Shown: positions 25,265 to 33,960, numbered from the stretch's first letter. The stretch: 64,000 nt of DNA from QWHO01 sp039809865 (GCA_039809865.1 JBDHVW010000037.1:6496-70495); one strand, 5' to 3'. Notes: generated by a model not told the origin, from the sequence alone. Numbers and translations: made by a program.

Positions 25265-27490
25265 ATGAGCAAATTTCGTAAAATGCTGCTCGCTCTCGCC
25301 ACCCTGCTCGGGCTGGCGGCGCTGGTGTTCTTCGCGTGGCCGGTCCCCGCCGAGATCCGGTACCCGTCTCCGGCCACCTCCATCCAGTTGGAGGACCGGA
25401 ACGGGTTGCCGCTGCGCGAGGTGCTGGGTCCCGAGCACATCTCGAGCCAGTCCGTGCAACTGGCGGAGATCTCGCCTTACCTCATCGACGCCACCCTCGT
25501 CTCGGAGGACCGGCGCTTCTTCTACCACCCCGGAGTCGACCCCCTCGCGATCGCGCGGGCGGCCTACTACGACGTCAAGAGCGGTGAGGTGGTCTCGGGA
25601 GGGTCGACGCTGACCCAGCAGCTGGTGCGCAACCTGGTGCCGCTGGGCCCGCGCGGGCTCAGGTCCAAGCTTACCGAGGCGTTCTACGCCGTCCGCCTGG
25701 AGGCGGGTCATTCCAAGCGGCAGATCCTCGAGCTCTATCTCAACCGCGTGCCTTACGGCAACCAGGCGCTCGGATGCGAGGCCGCCTCGCAGCTCTACTT
25801 CGGGCGCTCGGCGAAGGCGCTCTCGCCGGCTCAGGCGGCCTTCCTGGCCGTCCTGCCCCGGGCCCCCGGGGTCTACAACCCTTACACCAATCTCGAGGTC
25901 ATTCTGCCCCTCCAGCGCGACTTGCTGCAGCGGATGCACCTCACCCCCGAGGAGCTCCACCTGGCTCTCGAGGAGCCGATCGAGCCGGCCGAGCCCGCCG
26001 GTGTGTTTCGCGCCAGCCACTTCTGCGACTTCGTCACCCAGCGCGGCCTGCCGCCGCACCAGACCACCGTCCGCACCACCCTGGACCTGCCCCTGCAGAG
26101 CGAGGTCGAGCAGATCCTGACGAGCCAGTTGGAGCGCCTGAAGGCTCAGCAGGTTACCAATGGCGCCGTGCTGGTGCTGAGCGTCGAGACCGGCGAGGTG
26201 CTCGCCATGGTCGGCTCGGCCGACTACGCTCAGGGCCAGGTCAACGCCACCGTGGCGCTGCGCCAGCCCGGCTCCACGCTCAAGCCGTTCACCTACGCCC
26301 TGGCGCTCGAGCGCGGCCAGACCCCGGCCACGCTGGTGCCCGACATCGAGGTGGGCGCCCCGCTCGAGGACAGGTTCCTGCCCGACAACTACGACCGCAA
26401 GTTCCACGGCCCCGTGCGATTGCGCGAGGCCCTGGCCTGCTCGTACAACGTGAGCGCCGTGCGCGTGCTCAACGACGTGGGCGTCGATTCCCTGCTGCTG
26501 CGGCTGCGCTCGCTCGGCTTCGCCGAGTTGACCTCCAACCCGTCTCACTACGGGCTGGGGCTGACCCTGGGCGACGGCGAGGTCACGCTGTTGGAGCTGG
26601 CCCTGGCCTACCGCTGCCTGGCGCGCGGCGGCGTCTACGCCTCCGAGCGCGTCTTCGCGGGCGAGCCCGTCCCCCCGGACCGCCGCGTCTTCGACCCCGT
26701 GACCGCCTGGCTGATCACCGATATCCTGGCCGACAAGTACGCCCGCGCCAACGCCTTTGGGACCAGCAGCGTGCTGGCTCTGCCTTTTCCCTGCGCGGCC
26801 AAGACCGGCACCTCCAAAGCTTACCGCGACAACTGGACCGTGGGCTACACTCCCGGCTACGTGGTCGCCGTCTGGGTGGGAAATTTCGACGCCGACCCGA
26901 TGGTGGATGTCTCCGGCATCACCGGGGCGGGACCGGTCTTTGCCGACGTGATGCGCTACCTCGAGCGCCGCCATCCGTCGGGTGCCTTCCCGGAGCCGGC
27001 CGGGATCGTCCACCAGGACGTCTGCCCGGAATCTGGCGTGCTGCGCGGCCCGGATTGCCCCTACACGCTGCGCGAGGTCTTTGCCCCCGGCACCGAGCCT
27101 CGCGAGACCTGCCCGGTGCACCGCCAGAAGGGCTACGAGCAGTATCCCCCCGACTACCAGCCCTGGATGGAGGACCGCGGCATGCCGCGTCCGCCCGCCG
27201 CCGGGCCGCTGACCGGCGACGTCCGGATCGCGTTCCCCGAGGAGGGTGACTTCTTCCGCATCGACCCTCTCTTGCGTCCCGAATACCAGCGCATCAAGCT
27301 GCGCGCGGTGGTGCCCGAGGGCTGCCAATCGTTGACGTTCATCGTGGACAGCCAGAGGCTGCCGGAGGTGACAGGACCCTTCAGCACCTCCTGGACCCTC
27401 GCGCCGGGAACGCATCGCCTGGAGGCGGAGGCGCTGGGCCAGGGTGGAGGGCTGCTGCGCAGCAAGCCGGTCACCATCACGGTGCGCTAA
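25265..27490 (+). CDS. pbpC: Penicillin-binding protein 1C
   Basis: 741 residues. The N-terminal membrane anchor is LLALATLLGLAALVFFAW. The GT51 glycosyltransferase has the catalytic Glu81 in SEDRRFFYHPGVDP. The transpeptidase has Ser337 in RQPGSTLKPF (SxxK), SYN and KTGTS (Lys513). The C-terminal ~90 residues are the BiPBP_C domain (TFIVDSQRLPEVTGPFSTSW), which is diagnostic for PBP1C rather than 1A/1B. It polymerises and cross-links peptidoglycan. The ATG at 25265 was preferred over a TTG twelve bases earlier. Pairing with A2M is known from proteobacteria, and here it is preserved. Confidence 0.94.
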   Translation: MSKFRKMLLALATLLGLAALVFFAWPVPAEIRYPSPATSIQLEDRNGLPLREVLGPEHISSQSVQLAEISPYLIDATLVSEDRRFFYHPGVDPLAIARAAYYDVKSGEVVSGGSTLTQQLVRNLVPLGPRGLRSKLTEAFYAVRLEAGHSKRQILELYLNRVPYGNQALGCEAASQLYFGRSAKALSPAQAAFLAVLPRAPGVYNPYTNLEVILPLQRDLLQRMHLTPEELHLALEEPIEPAEPAGVFRASHFCDFVTQRGLPPHQTTVRTTLDLPLQSEVEQILTSQLERLKAQQVTNGAVLVLSVETGEVLAMVGSADYAQGQVNATVALRQPGSTLKPFTYALALERGQTPATLVPDIEVGAPLEDRFLPDNYDRKFHGPVRLREALACSYNVSAVRVLNDVGVDSLLLRLRSLGFAELTSNPSHYGLGLTLGDGEVTLLELALAYRCLARGGVYASERVFAGEPVPPDRRVFDPVTAWLITDILADKYARANAFGTSSVLALPFPCAAKTGTSKAYRDNWTVGYTPGYVVAVWVGNFDADPMVDVSGITGAGPVFADVMRYLERRHPSGAFPEPAGIVHQDVCPESGVLRGPDCPYTLREVFAPGTEPRETCPVHRQKGYEQYPPDYQPWMEDRGMPRPPAAGPLTGDVRIAFPEEGDFFRIDPLLRPEYQRIKLRAVVPEGCQSLTFIVDSQRLPEVTGPFSTSWTLAPGTHRLEAEALGQGGGLLRSKPVTITVR

Positions 27491-27496
27491 AACTTC

Positions 27497-28282
27497 TCAG
27501 TTGCGCGGAAAGACGCTGAAGAGCTGCTCCAGCGTATAGCGGCCCCGGGCCAGGGACACCGCGCCGACCTGGACCTCACGGCGCGCATCCTCGAGCGAGA
27601 CGGCCTTCAGGTCGATCTGGATCTCCCTCACCACGCCGGGCTCAGGTCCCTTTTTCACCTGGAACGTCAGCAGGTCGCTGGCCACGACCTCGACCTGTTG
27701 CACGCCCGGCTCCGCCATCATGGCACTGACGTTGTGACCGGCCGGTTGGGTCAGGTAAGCCGTAACTTGATCGGCCGCCAGCAAGACCTCCAGGCTGGCC
27801 AGAGGGTCGGGGCCCGGGGTGGGCAGGCCGCTGTCGATCACCTTGCGGATCAGCAGCTTGTGCGGGCAAGCCTCGTCCATCTGGTCGGCGCCGGAAATTC
27901 CCGCGCAGCTCGTGTGCCCGGCCGGCACGACCAGGTAGTAGAGCACGTTGCGCTGGTAAGTTGGCGGGCCCATCACCGAGTGCATCAGTTTGCCGTCGGG
28001 ACCGCGGGCGGAGAGGAACCAGAGAGCCGAACCGTCCTTGCCCCCTCCCCCCAGGTGCGCAGGCACCAGGCCGGTCCGGCTCTTGGCGTAGTTCGCCTCC
28101 AACAGGTCTCGCTCGAGATAACGCTGCGCACGCTTGATCTGGAGCGCGGCCGACTCGCTGCCCGAGGTGCGGTGCCAGACCCGCATTCCCTGGTTCAAGA
28201 GCGCATCCACCGCCACCATCATGCCCACGAAGAGAGTCATGGCGATAAGCATCTCGGGGATGGTCATACCGCGCCGGCTCAA
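27497..28282 (-). CDS. Type IV minor prepilin, PilW-like (cassette 2)
   Basis: 261 residues. The prepilin site is MSRRGMTIPEMLIAMTLFVG: Gly(-1), Met(+1) and Glu(+5), then the hydrophobic helix. The globular head contains a Cys pair (SCAGISGADQMDEACPHKLL) that could form a disulfide. It is the third gene of the second minor-pilin cassette, overlapping its neighbour by 4 bp (ATGA). It is convergent with pbpC, seven bases away. Confidence 0.82.
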   Translation of the reverse strand: MSRRGMTIPEMLIAMTLFVGMMVAVDALLNQGMRVWHRTSGSESAALQIKRAQRYLERDLLEANYAKSRTGLVPAHLGGGGKDGSALWFLSARGPDGKLMHSVMGPPTYQRNVLYYLVVPAGHTSCAGISGADQMDEACPHKLLIRKVIDSGLPTPGPDPLASLEVLLAADQVTAYLTQPAGHNVSAMMAEPGVQQVEVVASDLLTFQVKKGPEPGVVREIQIDLKAVSLEDARREVQVGAVSLARGRYTLEQLFSVFPRN

Positions 28283-28731
28283 TCGTCCGCCTCGTTGACC
28301 AGCCGGTAGCCGAATTCTTGCATTTGGCCGGAACCGCTGCGATCGCCGCCCATCCAGGTGACCACCACATCCACGCGCTTCATCCGGTTATTCGGAGTGA
28401 TCTGCCCCAGAGGGACCTCACTGGTGTAAAGGGCGTAGTCGAAATCCACCCCGCCGATGGTCTCCCGGCCCTGCTTCCACGGGGAGGGGTAGGGGCAGTT
28501 GCGGTCCCAGAGGTCCGCCTTAGACCCGGCCGGATCGTCGTCGCGGGCGCGCGACAGCCAGCGATCGAGCTGGCGCTCTCCCAGTTGGACAGCAGCCAGA
28601 GAGGTGAGCGACTTCTTGTCCGCCCGCAAGCCGAGGGCGCAGACCGAGACCAGAGTCAGCAAGGTGACCGCCATGACGGCGATGGCCATCAAGACTTCGA
28701 CCAGCGTGAAGGCCCTACGGGTTGAAATCAT
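28279..28731 (-). CDS. Type IV minor prepilin, PilV-like (cassette 2)
   Basis: 150 residues. The prepilin signal MISTRRAFTLVEVLMAIAVM has Ala at -1 instead of Gly and Glu at +5. Hydrophobic helix N-alpha is followed by a small beta head with WDRNCPYPSPW. It overlaps the PilX-like gene by 17 bp upstream and the PilW-like gene by 4 bp downstream. Same position and size class as the 14214-14639 gene of cassette 1, although direct sequence similarity is low outside the N-terminus. Confidence 0.82.
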   Translation of the reverse strand: MISTRRAFTLVEVLMAIAVMAVTLLTLVSVCALGLRADKKSLTSLAAVQLGERQLDRWLSRARDDDPAGSKADLWDRNCPYPSPWKQGRETIGGVDFDYALYTSEVPLGQITPNNRMKRVDVVVTWMGGDRSGSGQMQEFGYRLVNEADD

Positions 28732-30565
28732 AGGAGCTACGCCTCAACGTCGTGGGAATGCTGTTGCCCAGGCCGTTCGCGACCAGAGCCGCGTCAAAAG
28801 TGAGATCCACCAGTCCCGCGTGCAATTCGACTTTCCCGTTGCCCGCTGACCCCGGTTGACCGCTCTCCGGGTCAGCCCCGTAAGCGACCAGGGCTCCCCG
28901 CACGGTCAGGTTTCCGGAGCTGATACCGGGCCCGCCGACGAGCGTTTTGACATCTCCCCAACAGTAGACCAGACCCTCGAGCTTGAGGTCTCCAAAGCCG
29001 CTGAACTGGACGCCGGCTAAATCGCCTGAATAGTTGGCGGGGGCCGGCTGATAGGAGGAGAGCGTCAGATCTCCTTTGACGTAGAGGCTCAGGCCCTGCT
29101 TTTGAGTCGGTTGCCGAGTATACGAGACCACCTTGTTTTTGATGACCTGGTTGAAAATGACGCTGGTGGCCGCGACGACGGCGTCGCCCTCCACGGTCAG
29201 GACCGACTTCTGGCTGTCCACGTCGCACAGAAGCTTGGCATCACCAGGCACGGAAAGTGTCGACCCGACGATCTCCACGGTGGGGCGACCGGAGTAGGGG
29301 AACGGATCGGGGCCGCCGGGCGCGAGGGACATCGTGGTATCGCCCGGGCCCAGCGGGTGCCCTTCGGCGGGAGTGATGACCAGGTCTTTGATACCATTGC
29401 CGGAGGCGATCACGGCCAGATCCGCCGTGATCTCAAGTCGATTCCGATTGCGGGTGAGGCCCGCTTTGTCGAGGTTTCCGGCTGCGCGAACTTCCCTCAG
29501 GTTGTCGGACGTGATCTCGACGCCGGGGCCGCGGTTCCCGGACTTGTAGTCGGCAAAGGTCGTGTCATAGTAGAAGAGCCGGTTCGAGGAATCGAAGACG
29601 TAGACTCCGCCGGGCAACTGGACCGCGCTGCCCGCGACCGAGCCATCCGCCTGATGCACGTCGGCCCATTTGAGGCTGTAGAAGTCCTTGGTGTCTCCGA
29701 CCTCTTCGTTGCGCTCGTCCACGGAGCCGACCACGTTGGCCACCATCCCACGGGTCTTGTCGCGACCCACCTCGCCTTCCATCCGAAGGTCGGCCGGCGC
29801 GGCCAGCTCGTTGAGAACCCTGACGCCACCTTTGGAGCGAAGGCGCGGCGTGCCCCAACCCACGACGCTGCCGGTGAGGCCACCTCCCACGGTCGTGAGA
29901 TCACCCCCCGCCATGATTCCCGCGTCCGAGATACCGGTATCCAGGGCGACGCCGAGCGTGACCTGGAGAGTGCGGGCGAACGTCGGAGTGCCGGGGGTGT
30001 CCGTGGGGCTCTGCATACCCTGAATTCCCGAACCGGTCCGTCCATCCACGAGCAGCGCGACATTGCCGGGCGCTACCTGGAGAACGGGATTGCCGGTGGG
30101 AGACCAGGGCGACTGGTTGGTGGCGCGATAGAGCGAAACGTCCCCAGACCCCTTTAAGTTATTCACCGACAGATACGGAAAGTTCATCAAGGCGGGCGGA
30201 TCGTCCAGGCCATCGGAGCCGCCGGGTCCGTCCTGGTCGTTGAATCGGATCCGGAAGAGGGATTTCTTGCCGTGCAGGTCGGTGAGGAGCCCGTAGACGT
30301 TGCCCTTCGACTCCACGACGACCATGTCGGGGCGACTCACCGTGATGGCCTGGCCGCTCGCCTTCCAGTCCGGGTCCTCGCGCAGGCGCAAACGCGCGTA
30401 GGCGGCTCCTGCCTCGGCAGCTCGGCGAGCGTCCAGCACGTCTGAGGACTGCTCGGCCATTCCCAGCAGGGCGGGCACGCCTGCCAGGAGGCCCCGGAGG
30501 ATGATTCCCACCACCAGCATGACGAACAGGGCCGTGATCAGAACGACCCCACGACGAGAGCGCAT
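28715..30565 (-). CDS. PilX-like large minor pilin (cassette 2)
   Basis: 616 residues. The N-terminus MRSRRGVVLITALFVMLVVG followed by a second hydrophobic stretch is that of PilX/GspK-like proteins. The remainder is beta-rich with repeated short strands (NLREVRAAGNLDKAGLTRNR; VLTVEGDAVVAATSVIFNQV), reminiscent of polymer-forming bactofilin/DUF7305 regions. There is no GGSTTT tail, unlike its counterpart in cassette 1. It is the first gene of the cassette, driven by a TATACT box six bases before the ATG. Confidence 0.8.
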   Translation of the reverse strand: MRSRRGVVLITALFVMLVVGIILRGLLAGVPALLGMAEQSSDVLDARRAAEAGAAYARLRLREDPDWKASGQAITVSRPDMVVVESKGNVYGLLTDLHGKKSLFRIRFNDQDGPGGSDGLDDPPALMNFPYLSVNNLKGSGDVSLYRATNQSPWSPTGNPVLQVAPGNVALLVDGRTGSGIQGMQSPTDTPGTPTFARTLQVTLGVALDTGISDAGIMAGGDLTTVGGGLTGSVVGWGTPRLRSKGGVRVLNELAAPADLRMEGEVGRDKTRGMVANVVGSVDERNEEVGDTKDFYSLKWADVHQADGSVAGSAVQLPGGVYVFDSSNRLFYYDTTFADYKSGNRGPGVEITSDNLREVRAAGNLDKAGLTRNRNRLEITADLAVIASGNGIKDLVITPAEGHPLGPGDTTMSLAPGGPDPFPYSGRPTVEIVGSTLSVPGDAKLLCDVDSQKSVLTVEGDAVVAATSVIFNQVIKNKVVSYTRQPTQKQGLSLYVKGDLTLSSYQPAPANYSGDLAGVQFSGFGDLKLEGLVYCWGDVKTLVGGPGISSGNLTVRGALVAYGADPESGQPGSAGNGKVELHAGLVDLTFDAALVANGLGNSIPTTLRRSSYDFNP

Positions 30566-30571
30566 AGCCTG

Positions 30572-30577
30572 AGTATA
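30572..30577 (-). promoter_or_regulatory. -10 box of minor-pilin cassette 2, leaderless start
   Basis: TATACT on the minus strand, six bases (CAGGCT) before the ATG at 30565. No Shine-Dalgarno is present. This is the same spacing as upstream of 2965, 32007, 47285, 48556 and 61305. Confidence 0.6.
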
Positions 30578-30606
30578 GCGCCTTAATCGTCTGGAAGAAA
30601 CCTGAG

Positions 30607-31926
30607 TTAGCGTTCGTTCAGCCTGCCCTTGATCAGCTCCGCCAGCGCGCGTTCCTGGTCGGCCAGGGTGGCGCCCGAAAGCACGATGCGCCAGCCGCGC
30701 GGGGTTAACTCGACGTCGCGCTCGAGCCCGAACGGCGTCAGCAGGCCGCGCTCCTCCGGCCTGATCAAGAAGATCACCGCTCCCTGGAAGTCGCGGTAAC
30801 GTTCCAGCGTCTCGGGCGAGGACAGGGGGGTGGCGGCGTAGATGCTGCGCATCGGACCCAGGCGGGCCATCCGATCCTGAAAGCCCCCGCGCTGGATCTC
30901 ATCGGTATTGGCGATCAGCAACACCTTGCGCAAGGCCACGATGGGGTCGTGGTCGGCCTCGGGAAAACGGGCCGCGAAACCGGCCGCGGCGCGGGACTTG
31001 AAGGCGGCGTCCAGGGGACGCTTCTCGGCGATGTAGGGCTGCAGCAACGGCAGCAATACCTTGGCGTAGCCGTCGATGATCGGGTCGTTGTACCACTGCT
31101 TGTCGGCCGCGGTCTGGCCGAACCAGCCATTGCCCAGAGCGGTGGCCAGTCCCTCGTTGAGCTGGTCGTAAGCCGCCTCGGGGAAGCCTTCCTTGAGAGC
31201 CGCCTGAATCGCGGGGCTGCGGTTGCTCCACAGCGAGTGGCAGAGCTCGTGCAAAATGACGCCGGCGGAGCCGAGCACGGGCGCTCCCTGGGGCGCCTCG
31301 ACGACCTCGAAGTAGCCGTCGGAATGACCGAAGGCCTCGAAGTGCTCGCCCTCCTGGCGGGGGATGGGCGTCAGGGCCACCACGAACGGCTGGTCCGGCG
31401 GCCAATCGCTCGCGTAGATGGCGGCCACGGTGGCCAGCGCCTCGGCGGCCTTCAAGCGCTCGAGCTCGTGGCGCAGGTCGGCCAGTTGCTGTTCGAGTCC
31501 GGGCCGACACGGACGATAGATCAGCTCCTCGTAGAGGGGCGCGTAGTGGCGCATGGCGCGGCTCAAACGCGCCTGGTGCTCGGTGCTCAGCAGCGGGCGG
31601 GTCCGGTCGAGGAAGTCCTCGGTATCGCGTGACTGCAGGCTGATGCCTTCGAGCACGTCGGCCAGCTTGCGTTGCTTCTGGCCGTCCCCCGGGAAGCGGA
31701 GCGTGTTCCAGGCGTCGTCCTGGAGCAGACGCGCGTAATCGGCCAGGATCTGCTCGTCCTCCGGATGCTTCTCGCGGAAGACACGGGCCAACTGGCGGCT
31801 GTGGTGCGCCTCGCCCCGCAAGGACTCGAGCAAATAGAGCGTGCCGTGCACGGGATTGGCCTGCACGCGCACCTCCCAGGAGCGAGCGGGCAGGGCCATG
31901 AGGATGAGGAGCAGCAGCCAGCGCAT
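30607..31926 (-). CDS. Secreted zinc metallopeptidase-like protein
   Basis: 439 residues from the ATG at 31926; the upstream twelve codons of the open frame start at a weak TTG. Signal peptide RWLLLLILMALPARSW. The motif ILHELCHSLW is an HExxH site (HELCH), and NEGLATALG about 60 residues later may supply the third zinc ligand, as in gluzincins. N-terminal ~180 residues are helical. It is probably a periplasmic or secreted peptidase or a related inactive protein. Substrate unknown. A TTGACA hexamer lies at 31957-31962 on the same strand, but no good -10 accompanies it. Confidence 0.68.
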   Translation of the reverse strand: MRWLLLLILMALPARSWEVRVQANPVHGTLYLLESLRGEAHHSRQLARVFREKHPEDEQILADYARLLQDDAWNTLRFPGDGQKQRKLADVLEGISLQSRDTEDFLDRTRPLLSTEHQARLSRAMRHYAPLYEELIYRPCRPGLEQQLADLRHELERLKAAEALATVAAIYASDWPPDQPFVVALTPIPRQEGEHFEAFGHSDGYFEVVEAPQGAPVLGSAGVILHELCHSLWSNRSPAIQAALKEGFPEAAYDQLNEGLATALGNGWFGQTAADKQWYNDPIIDGYAKVLLPLLQPYIAEKRPLDAAFKSRAAAGFAARFPEADHDPIVALRKVLLIANTDEIQRGGFQDRMARLGPMRSIYAATPLSSPETLERYRDFQGAVIFLIRPEERGLLTPFGLERDVELTPRGWRIVLSGATLADQERALAELIKGRLNER

Positions 31927-31994
31927 GCTCCATGTTGAAGTCAGCTTGTAACACTTTGTCAACAGGAATTTATCGCTGGATGGCTGCCCGAGGG

Positions 31995-32000
31995 TAGAGT
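31995..32000 (+). promoter_or_regulatory. -10-like box before a 44-codon ORF
   Basis: TAGAGT followed by six bases (GGACCC) and then the ATG at 32007. It matches the TANNNT-N6-ATG pattern found at other genes of the window. Confidence 0.45.
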
Positions 32001-32006
32001 GGACCC

Positions 32007-32141
32007 ATGCAGAAATCCGAGCTTACCCCTGTTCAGCTCCCCCCAACGATGCCTCTGTGCCTCGAGGGCTACAACGCCAACTTCGCCGCCGAAGCGTTCC
32101 TCCCGATTCGCTGGGTCGCCCTCCTGGAGCCGACCCCCTAG
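32007..32141 (+). CDS. Short ORF of 44 residues, possibly leaderless
   Basis: It encodes MQKSELTPVQLPPTMPLCLE and a further 24 residues ending WVALLEPTP. There is no signal peptide and no recognised family; it is Pro/Leu-rich. Support for it being real is the TAGAGT box exactly six bases upstream, a clean stop that overlaps the stop of the convergent gene, and an N-terminus in the style of other small proteins here. Against it, short GC-rich ORFs are common by chance. Confidence 0.4.
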   Translation: MQKSELTPVQLPPTMPLCLEGYNANFAAEAFLPIRWVALLEPTP

Positions 32142-32623
32142 GGAATCCTCTGGTTCGGGCCGTCGACCCCCAGGATGAAGAGCCAGGGGTCGTTCGGGCG
32201 CTTCCTTACGGCCAGGTGCTCGGGCTCGAAAAAGGACATCGCGTCGCCCTTTGCGTTCGGCACGTCCTCGTGCGAGAACGGACCCAGGAGCTCGTTCAGG
32301 CGATAACCCTCCGAATATTTCGTCTGGATGATCTGGCCGTGATCGCTCAGGTTGTAGCCTTTGACCATCTCCACGCGGTCGGAGCTCGAATACAGGATCC
32401 AGGTGAGGTTCTGATCCCCGGAGCGGAGGGTGCTCCCGCAGGTCTCCCAGTTGCCGGGCAGGGCCATCGGTCGGGTTCCGTGGCCAAAGATCTGGCTCAC
32501 TTCAGCGCGCGTCATCCCGGGCTTCACGCCGTTGATGGTCAACTCGTGGGCGGGCCCGGGAGAACGGGGGAGCAGCGCAAACAGCAGGGCCACCCCCACC
32601 AACACGAACAGCAAGTTTCTCAT
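32138..32623 (-). CDS. Secreted BamE/SmpA-like small protein
   Basis: 161 residues with the signal peptide MRNLLFVLVGVALLFALLPR. The mature part begins with ELTINGVKPGMTRAEVSQIF, which resembles the GMTxxEV repeat of BamE/SmpA-fold (BLIP-like) domains. The rest (TWILYSSSDRVEMVKGYNLS) fits a small alpha/beta domain. It lacks a lipobox, so it is not BamE itself. GAGGTG lies upstream of the ATG. The gene sits just downstream of the terminator of the disordered-protein gene. Confidence 0.6.
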   Translation of the reverse strand: MRNLLFVLVGVALLFALLPRSPGPAHELTINGVKPGMTRAEVSQIFGHGTRPMALPGNWETCGSTLRSGDQNLTWILYSSSDRVEMVKGYNLSDHGQIIQTKYSEGYRLNELLGPFSHEDVPNAKGDAMSFFEPEHLAVRKRPNDPWLFILGVDGPNQRIP

Positions 32624-32633
32624 CGCACCTCAC

Positions 32634-32672
32634 GAAAAAGCCCCGGGGCGGAGGCCGCCCAGGGGCTTTCGT
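32634..32672 (-). terminator. Intrinsic terminator of the 32702-33859 gene
   Basis: A GC-rich stem in which CGAAAGCCCCTGGGCGG pairs with CCGCCCCGGGGCTTTTTCG read on the minus strand. It ends in a run of five T, about 30 bases after the stop codon. Confidence 0.75.
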
Positions 32673-32701
32673 CCCTCCTGGGACAGGTCGTGCTAAGGCC
32701 A

Positions 32702-33859
32702 CTAGCTGGCGACGGGGGAGCGGAGCTTCGCCAGAAGCTGCGGGTCGGCAGATTCGGGGGCCGCGCCGACCTGACGGGGCTGACCCGGTTGCGTGCCGGC
32801 CGCGGCCTGGGCCTGCTGGTCGTTCTCGATGCCGCTGGCTACGTCGCCACCTTTGCGGCGGTGCATCTGAGCGCTGGCGAGCAGCGGGCTGTCGTCGAGC
32901 TTGGAGAAGGTGCGCAGGTAGCTGCCCGGCGAGAGCTGGTGGGCTCCCTGCACGTCCACGGACTGGCTCATCCCGGTCGCCCGGGTGGTCACGTCGTAGC
33001 TGCCCGATCCGCCCTCGTCGCCCTTGCCGCCGTTGGCCGCGTTCTGCAACGCCGCCGGCTGCTGGACGCCCTGAGCCTGCAGCGCCTGCGCGGCCTGCTT
33101 GGACTCGTCGCTCAGCTCGGTCTTGTCGGTTTCCTTATCGTCGTTGGCCTGGTTGGCCTGTCCGGCCGGCTTGGGCTGCCCGGCCCCCTGGGCCTGCCTG
33201 GGAGCGCCTGCCGCTCCGGCCGCACCGGTGGCCCCGGTGCCGGTCGCGCCGCCGGTGCCACCACCGGCGCCCTTGGACGCGCCCGCTCCGCCGGCCGAAG
33301 CTACCTGGCGCGGAGCCTGGGGCTTCTTGGTGGCGTTCTGGGCGGCCTGGCCCTCAACGCCCTTTTCGGACGGCTTGACGGCCTCTTCCTTGATGTCGAC
33401 ACGGCCGATCTTGTCCTGACCCTGGTGGATCATTCCATTTTCCGTATCGGGAGTCCAGTAGGCCTTTTTCTGCTTCTGCTCCTGAGCCGCATCCTGAGCT
33501 TTGTTGGCGCCGCCCGCGCCGCCGACGGGATCGACGGCCTGGGCTCCATTCCGACCCTGGTCCAGGTGCTGGTCGACGCGAGGCTGCACCAGACCCTGCA
33601 GGCCCTGAATCAGAGAGTCGATGTCCTGCGACGAGTTCGTCTTCTGGGAGTTGTTGATCTCATCGACGATCTCGGCCGACATCTGGGTGGCGTCCACGCC
33701 AGGATTCTCCGGGCTGGCGACGGTTGAGACACCGCGGTCCTCGAGGGTCTTGTTGACTTCCTCGACGGCCCGGTTCTTCAGATCGGGGGCCTGTTTCTGC
33801 TCCCGAATCTCGGCAGGCTGCTGCCGAGGGACCGTAGCCATTGGGGGTTGAAGAGACAT
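32702..33859 (-). CDS. Disordered Gln/Ala/Gly-rich protein of unknown function
   Basis: 385 residues with no signal peptide and no membrane segment. Residues 1-110 contain short helices (DIDSLIQGLQGLVQPRVDQH). The middle is low complexity (GAGGGTGGATGTGATGAAGA). The C-terminus is again Gln/Pro/Gly-rich, with a possible short helix at SPGSYLRTFSKLDDSPLLAS. GGAGG precedes the ATG. In style it resembles the proteins at 49.5-53 kb (disordered, Gln/Asp-rich, unexported), but I see no direct alignment. The AT-richer upstream region holds several GTAACT copies. Confidence 0.65.
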   Translation of the reverse strand: MSLQPPMATVPRQQPAEIREQKQAPDLKNRAVEEVNKTLEDRGVSTVASPENPGVDATQMSAEIVDEINNSQKTNSSQDIDSLIQGLQGLVQPRVDQHLDQGRNGAQAVDPVGGAGGANKAQDAAQEQKQKKAYWTPDTENGMIHQGQDKIGRVDIKEEAVKPSEKGVEGQAAQNATKKPQAPRQVASAGGAGASKGAGGGTGGATGTGATGAAGAAGAPRQAQGAGQPKPAGQANQANDDKETDKTELSDESKQAAQALQAQGVQQPAALQNAANGGKGDEGGSGSYDVTTRATGMSQSVDVQGAHQLSPGSYLRTFSKLDDSPLLASAQMHRRKGGDVASGIENDQQAQAAAGTQPGQPRQVGAAPESADPQLLAKLRSPVAS

Positions 33860-33899
33860 TCAAGGCACCTCCAATGGTCTTATCACCCTGAAATATTGT

Positions 33900-33960
33900 G
33901 GTAACTAGGGGTTATTCTTGAACAGTCTGTTAACTAAAGGTAACTTTCTCATGTAACATT
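33900..33960. promoter_or_regulatory. Intergenic GTAACT/TTAACT repeat cluster
   Basis: Four related hexamers (GTAACT at 33901 and 33940, TTAACT at 33930, GTAACA at 33953) occur within 60 bp in an unusually AT-rich divergent intergenic region between 33859 (minus) and 34014 (plus). It is a candidate operator or promoter region for one or both genes. No regulator is identified. Confidence 0.3.

Noticed and set aside
27497..28282. Second frame over the PilW-like gene giving a 242-residue product
   Set aside because: That frame has no prepilin signal and is composed of Arg/Gly/Pro. The 261-residue frame has the RRGMTIPEML processing site.
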